Source: an uncultured Candidatus Melainabacteria bacterium
Lineage (GTDB): Bacteria > Cyanobacteriota > Vampirovibrionia > Gastranaerophilales > Gastranaerophilaceae
Length of the DNA stretch: 9,523 nucleotides
Assembly: GCA_934754855.1 (NCBI GenBank)
Contig: CAKVJR010000068.1
Location: 1 to 9,523, forward strand
Direction of reading: 5' to 3'
In this document: piece by piece, positions 6,375 to 9,523 of the stretch
Layout of the letters: the number at the start of each line of letters is the position of its first letter
Numbering within the stretch: the stretch's first letter is position 1
Translations under genes and position numbers: made by a program
Notes under the pieces: generated by a model
The model's database searches: none
What the model was told of the DNA's origin: nothing
What the model saw: the letters and a program-made list of their open reading frames with translations, nothing else

Positions 6375-7517
6375 TTATGCCCCGATGATTTTCAATGCCG
6401 TATCAAGATATTTTTTGCTCAATGTTCTGTCGCTGTCTTCGAGCAGTTCACATCTTCTCGTCAAAAGCATTTTGCGGACGTCTTCACGAGGCATATTATA
6501 AATTCTTTCCAACAAAATCGAAAGTGTATCAGCGTCTGCATCACAGGTGAAACCATTTTCACCGTTTCGGATAAGTCCGTCGATGCCGTCATTTCTCGTC
6601 GCAACAACGATATTCGCCCTTGCAGCGGCTTCAAGATACGCCATGCCGAACGTTTCTCCCTCACTGACAAGAACAAACAAATCAGAAGCGGTGAGATTTC
6701 TCAAAACCTCATCATTCGGGATATTTCCCGTAAATTCGACATTATCCTCAATATCGAGTTGTTTTACGAGATTTTTAAGATTTTGCATTTCCTCGCCATC
6801 GCCCATAATTCGCAAAACATAATTGCCCAAATGAGCGTTAGCAACGGCATTTATGAGGATATCGACATTTTTTCGCTTAATTAATTTTGCAACAGTCGAA
6901 ATCACATACGGCTCCCCACGATGTCCCGCTTTTTTCTCAAACAATTCCAAAGGGTCAATAATATCCTTGTTAATGCCCGATGCAGCGACAAAGGTTTTGT
7001 ATTCCGCATAGGGAGAAATTTCTTTGATTTTGTCGGCGAGAACACTGCTTCTTGCGGCAATTGCATCTGCCCGTTTATACGCTTTTTTGAGGGCAGGAGC
7101 GAAGAATTTTTTGTATAAAGGTTTTGTCAAAACAGTTATGTCCGAATTGTGAACAGATGCGACATAAGGGATTCCGGCACATTTGCCGATTAATTTCATC
7201 GCAAACATAGAACCCGACGGCATGTGGCTAATCACGAGGTTGTAATTTCCGATTGCAAAATCTTTCGGCAATTTTTTCGTGACATCAAAAAGGAACGGGG
7301 TAACGTAATTCACGTTCATAATTTTGATGTTGTCCTCAAAATACACACCGTCCTTGAAGATTTTTTTATGCCTGATTTTTGTGTTCAACAAAAAATTCGG
7401 TCTTATTACATCAACGATATGTCCTTCTTCCTGCCAATATTTGGCAAAATCCTTGATTACGAGCGGCTCACCGCTATTTTCAATCGGGTATAAATCTGTA
7501 ATTAATAAAATTCTCAT
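6375..7517 (-). CDS. Glycosyltransferase, GT4-like (GT-B fold)
   Basis: This is a retaining GT-B glycosyltransferase of the group 1 (GT4) type, 380 aa from the chosen start. The N-terminus MRILLITDLYP begins the first Rossmann strand and is followed by a Gly-containing loop (NSGEP) for acceptor binding. The C-terminal domain has the STVAKLIKRKN segment with basic residues for the nucleotide-sugar diphosphate, and the EX7E motif (E288 and E296, in EGETFGMAYLE). No signal peptide or membrane helix is seen; such enzymes work at the cytoplasmic face on glycolipid or polysaccharide precursors. An in-frame ATG at 7541 would add eight residues (MYKKHGKV). The later start was preferred because it fits the fold and has GGA six bases upstream, and the earlier ATG lies at or before the predicted transcription start. 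Acceptor and donor are unknown. Confidence 0.88.
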   Translation of the reverse strand: MRILLITDLYPIENSGEPLVIKDFAKYWQEEGHIVDVIRPNFLLNTKIRHKKIFKDGVYFEDNIKIMNVNYVTPFLFDVTKKLPKDFAIGNYNLVISHMPSGSMFAMKLIGKCAGIPYVASVHNSDITVLTKPLYKKFFAPALKKAYKRADAIAARSSVLADKIKEISPYAEYKTFVAASGINKDIIDPLELFEKKAGHRGEPYVISTVAKLIKRKNVDILINAVANAHLGNYVLRIMGDGEEMQNLKNLVKQLDIEDNVEFTGNIPNDEVLRNLTASDLFVLVSEGETFGMAYLEAAARANIVVATRNDGIDGLIRNGENGFTCDADADTLSILLERIYNMPREDVRKMLLTRRCELLEDSDRTLSKKYLDTALKIIGA

Positions 7518-7545
7518 AACTTTTCCATGCTTTTTATACATTTCT

Positions 7546-7558
7546 ATTATAGTATAAT
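7546..7558. promoter_or_regulatory. Palindromic bidirectional -10 element (mrnC / glycosyltransferase)
   Basis: ATTATAGTATAAT is a perfect 6+1+6 palindrome. It forms a TATAAT on the plus strand (7553-7558, towards mrnC) and another on the minus strand (7551-7546, towards the glycosyltransferase). The predicted plus start is 7565, the A of the mrnC ATG; the predicted minus start is about 7539-7541. The -35 positions on both sides are poor, and each would fall in or beside the opposite gene's start. Confidence 0.6.
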
Positions 7559-7564
7559 TATTTT

Positions 7565-7930
7565 ATGAAAGAACTTAATATTAAAAATTATGCTCATATC
7601 GGGGACGCTCTTTGGGAACTTTTTGTTCGGGAACGGACGATTTTTATGACGGAGAATTTGAAAAAACTCCACGAAATAACTGTTTCCTTTGTAAATGCGT
7701 CATTTCAGAGCGAACTTTTGGAAAAATTGAAAGAATTTTTGACAGAAGACGAACTTGAACTCATAAGACGTGCAGGAAACATCAAAACCTCAACTGTCAG
7801 ACGGATTAACAGAAATTTGCACCGCACGGCAACCGAATTTGAGGTCTTAATCGGGTATTGCTATTTGCACGATAAAGCACGATTGAAAGAACTTTTGGAC
7901 ATCGTCGAAAAATATATTACGCTCAATTAG
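7565..7930 (+). CDS. mrnC: Mini-ribonuclease III (MrnC)
   Basis: This small RNase III-type enzyme has only the catalytic domain and no double-stranded RNA binding domain (121 aa; family members are about 120-145). In Bacillus and cyanobacteria it trims 23S rRNA precursor as a cytoplasmic dimer. The family pattern is clear: YAHIGDALWELFVR at 9-22 with catalytic D14, a basic segment RRAGNIKTSTVRR at 68-80, and TEFEVLIGYCYL at 90-101 with catalytic E93. The gene stands alone, not in the cysS-mrnC arrangement common in Firmicutes. There is no Shine-Dalgarno before the ATG: the upstream bases are TTATTTT, and a TATAAT places the transcription start on the ATG itself. A strong terminator lies downstream at 7996-8020, after a second promoter candidate. 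Confidence 0.9.
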   Translation: MKELNIKNYAHIGDALWELFVRERTIFMTENLKKLHEITVSFVNASFQSELLEKLKEFLTEDELELIRRAGNIKTSTVRRINRNLHRTATEFEVLIGYCYLHDKARLKELLDIVEKYITLN

Positions 7931-7950
7931 TTATTTTTCGTTACATTTGT

Positions 7951-7979
7951 TTTACTTTTTGATACTTGTGTGTTATTAT
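7951..7979 (+). promoter_or_regulatory. Extended -10 promoter upstream of rimP-nusA
   Basis: TTTACT (7951-7956, four of six -35 matches) and TATTAT (7974-7979, five of six) are 17 bases apart. TGT at 7971-7973 directly before the -10 box forms an extended -10 (TGnTATTAT). The predicted start is A7986, ten bases ahead of the terminator stem. It starts 21 bases after the mrnC stop codon and is the best promoter candidate for rimP-nusA. Confidence 0.55.
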
Positions 7980-7995
7980 CGTGGTATCCAAAGAG

Positions 7996-8020
7996 GAAAC
8001 GGCTTGCCGTTTCTTTTTTT
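7996..8020 (+). terminator. Strong intrinsic terminator / possible attenuator before rimP
   Basis: GAAACGGC (7996-8003) is complementary to GCCGTTTC (8006-8013); with a realistic loop the stem is six to seven pairs. Seven T follow (8014-8020). It is placed to end mrnC transcription, but since a promoter candidate lies just upstream it may also stop transcripts bound for rimP-nusA, acting as an attenuator. Confidence 0.85.
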
Positions 8021-8025
8021 ATTCT

Positions 8026-8060
8026 TAACGGATTTTTGTTTTTTAAGAGTAACGGATATT
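8026..8060 (+). repeat. Direct repeat TAACGGATWTT in the rimP leader
   Basis: TAACGGATTTT (8026-8036) and TAACGGATATT (8050-8060) match at ten of eleven positions, with starts 24 bases apart. They lie between the terminator and the rimP ribosome binding site, on the same strand. They could be a protein or RNA recognition pair, or chance; nothing else in the sequence decides it. Confidence 0.4.
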
Positions 8061-8082
8061 CAACAAAACGTAGGATTTTGCT

Positions 8083-8607
8083 ATGAAAAATTACAAAAAA
8101 TCTCAAGAAGAAAAACCTCAATACGAACATTTTAACAAGAAAGAAATTGTTGATAAACTTGTTCCTCTTGTGGAAAATACGGCGATGAGATTTGGCGTAA
8201 TCCCTGTTGAAATCGATTTTTCAAAAGAAAATCACCGCTGGTTCTTGAGAATTTATATCTATTCAAAAGACAGAAACATTACTCTTGATGATTGCGAAAA
8301 TTTGTCGAGAAGTTTGAGCGACTTTTTGGACGAACTTATCCCGTTCAAGTTTAACCTTGAAATAAGTTCCCCCGGAGTCGAAAGAAAACTCAAATCGGAT
8401 AAAGAATACTTGATTTTTGTCGGCAAAGACATTCAAATTAAACTCAAAAACGGAATAGATGATACGTATGAAAAACAGTTTGTTTGCAAGATTGTCGATT
8501 ATGATGAAGTAAGAGGTGTAACAGTCTTTTTGTACGGCTCTAAAAAAGAGGTACAAATTCCGACATCAAACATTGTGAGTGCGAGATTATACTCGCCGGA
8601 TTTATAG
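8083..8607 (+). CDS. rimP: Ribosome maturation factor RimP
   Basis: This protein assists assembly of the 30S ribosomal subunit in the cytoplasm. At 174 aa it is somewhat longer than the usual 150 or so, owing to a charged N-terminal extension of about 15 residues (KNYKKSQEEKPQYEHF). The N-terminal domain runs from about 18 to 105 and ends in the family signature LEISSPGVERKL, which in the usual form reads LEVSSPGLDRPL. The C-terminal Sm-like domain follows, from about 110 to 170. The start is supported by AGGA seven bases before the ATG. The stop codon TAG lies inside the ribosome binding site of nusA, the standard rimP-nusA partnership. Upstream are a promoter candidate, a terminator hairpin and a direct repeat that may regulate the operon. 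Confidence 0.93.
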   Translation: MKNYKKSQEEKPQYEHFNKKEIVDKLVPLVENTAMRFGVIPVEIDFSKENHRWFLRIYIYSKDRNITLDDCENLSRSLSDFLDELIPFKFNLEISSPGVERKLKSDKEYLIFVGKDIQIKLKNGIDDTYEKQFVCKIVDYDEVRGVTVFLYGSKKEVQIPTSNIVSARLYSPDL

Positions 8608-8617
8608 GAGAAACAAA

Positions 8618-9523
8618 ATGATTAAAATCGGTTCAACATTCTTTGAAGTTTGTGAAGAACTCGAACAAACAAAAGGTATCAGCAAAGAAGTAATTATTTC
8701 ATCAGTTTGTGATGCAATGGTTACTGCATACAAAAAACACATTAAAGCAAAAGAAGCAACCAACGTAGAAGCAATTTTGGTTGAAGAATCTTGTGAAATC
8801 GGTGTTTTCAGAAACAAAGTCGTAGTTGAAAATGTTGAAGATCCCGACACTGAAATTTCTCTTGAAGACGCAAAAGAATTTGGCGACGATGTTGAGTTGG
8901 AAGATGAAGTTAAAATCGACGTAACTCCTGAAGACTTCGGCAGAATTGCTGCACAATCAGCAAAACAAGTTTTGACTCAAAGAATCCGTGAAGCAGAAAG
9001 AAAAATGGTTCTTGATGAATTTATGGAAAAGAAAGGTACTTTGATTACAGGTACAATTCAAAGAGTTGAAGGCAGAAACGTAATCGTTTCAATCGGCAAC
9101 TCGGAAGCAGTTATGCCGGCTAAAGAACAAATCCCCGGAGAATACTACAAAGCAGGTACAAGAATCAGAGTATTCGTTTTGAACGTAAAAGACACTCCTC
9201 GTCAATTGCAACTCATCGTTTCACACGCACATGCCGAAATCGTCAGAGAACTCTTTGAACTTGAAGTTCCCGAAATTGAAGACGGTATTGTTGAAATCAA
9301 ATCAATCGCTCGTGAAGCAGGTTTCAGAACAAAAATCGCAGTTGCAAGCAATGACCCCGAAGTTGATTGCGTAGGTGCTTGCATCGGACCTCGTGGCAGC
9401 CGTATCCAAACAATTATCGGCGAACTTAAAAACGAAAAAATCGATATCGTCAGATACTCAGACGATCCGGTTGAATACATCGTTAACACATTGTCACCTG
9501 CAAGAGTTGTTTCAGTTGACATT
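8618..9523 (+). CDS. nusA: Transcription factor NusA, 3' end outside window
   Basis: NusA binds RNA polymerase and modulates pausing, termination and antitermination. The reading frame is open for 302 codons from ATG 8618 to the right edge with no stop, so the C-terminal part (rest of the second KH domain and beyond) is missing from the window. The N-terminal polymerase-binding domain spans about 1-130. The S1 domain follows at about 135-200 (GTLITGTIQRVEGRNVIVSIG). Then comes the first KH domain with ELFELEVPEIEDGIVEIKSIAREAG and the highly conserved VGACIGPRGSRIQTIIGELKNEKIDIV. The usual VSRTHP-like stretch before KH1 reads VSHAHAE here. AGGAG seven bases before the ATG overlaps the rimP stop, so the two genes are one operon. 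Downstream, infB would be expected. Confidence 0.96.
   Translation, partial: MIKIGSTFFEVCEELEQTKGISKEVIISSVCDAMVTAYKKHIKAKEATNVEAILVEESCEIGVFRNKVVVENVEDPDTEISLEDAKEFGDDVELEDEVKIDVTPEDFGRIAAQSAKQVLTQRIREAERKMVLDEFMEKKGTLITGTIQRVEGRNVIVSIGNSEAVMPAKEQIPGEYYKAGTRIRVFVLNVKDTPRQLQLIVSHAHAEIVRELFELEVPEIEDGIVEIKSIAREAGFRTKIAVASNDPEVDCVGACIGPRGSRIQTIIGELKNEKIDIVRYSDDPVEYIVNTLSPARVVSVDI

Noticed and set aside
7518..7541. Upstream ATG (7541) as the glycosyltransferase start
   Set aside because: It adds eight residues before the first Rossmann strand, has no Shine-Dalgarno and lies at or before the predicted transcription start. It could still be used if the transcript begins at 7541.
7947..8135. Plus-strand frame of 62 codons running through the terminator into rimP
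   Set aside because: It crosses the 7996-8020 hairpin with a run of Phe/Leu from the T-tract and overlaps the real rimP start in another frame.
9202..9522. Long minus-strand open frame of 106 codons at the right edge
   Set aside because: It lies opposite nusA, whose plus-strand frame is unmistakable by motif; the minus-strand frame is a shadow.
1..9523. CRISPR arrays, tRNA or rRNA genes, insertion sequences, phage or toxin-antitoxin genes
   Set aside because: None seen: the gaps are short, and no regular repeats, cloverleaf arms or transposase-like proteins are present.

Overview
The window is AT-rich and densely coded, with gaps of at most about 150 bases and no tRNA, rRNA, CRISPR array, insertion sequence or prophage signature. 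It holds nine protein genes: eight complete, and nusA cut by the right edge. The genes point to a diderm bacterium with lipopolysaccharide (LptB and an LptF/G permease) that also encodes Mini-ribonuclease III, an enzyme typical of Firmicutes and Cyanobacteria and uncommon in Proteobacteria. With the low GC this best fits a non-photosynthetic cyanobacterial relative such as Gastranaerophilales/Vampirovibrionia (Melainabacteria). A Negativicutes-like Firmicute is the main alternative. The lineage is inferred, not shown.

Left part (1-1847, minus strand): two inner-membrane permeases of a carbohydrate ABC importer, MalF-type then MalG-type, joined by a TAATG stop/start overlap. No binding protein or ATPase gene for this importer is in view. 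Centre-left (1956-4807, plus strand): lptB, a single LptF/LptG-family permease (again TAATG) and an exported NAGPA-like phosphodiester glycosidase 12 bases further on, apparently one envelope operon. Centre (4930-6306): an organophosphate:phosphate antiporter of the GlpT/UhpT type, followed by a strong terminator that also serves the convergent gene. Centre-right: a GT4-type glycosyltransferase (minus strand) diverges from mrnC (plus strand) across a very short promoter region. Right (8083-9523): rimP and nusA, a conserved translation/transcription pair, preceded by a promoter and a strong hairpin terminator.

The most interesting signals are in the promoters. The MalF-type permease gene and mrnC both lack a Shine-Dalgarno sequence, and in each the start codon falls exactly where transcription should begin (seventh base after the -10 box), so both mRNAs look leaderless. 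The mrnC/glycosyltransferase promoter is built on a perfect 13-base palindrome in which two TATAAT boxes lie back to back. Ahead of rimP-nusA, a promoter fires directly into a terminator hairpin, which could be an attenuator. No complete new defence or mobile system is visible; the gene content itself is mostly recognisable housekeeping and envelope functions.
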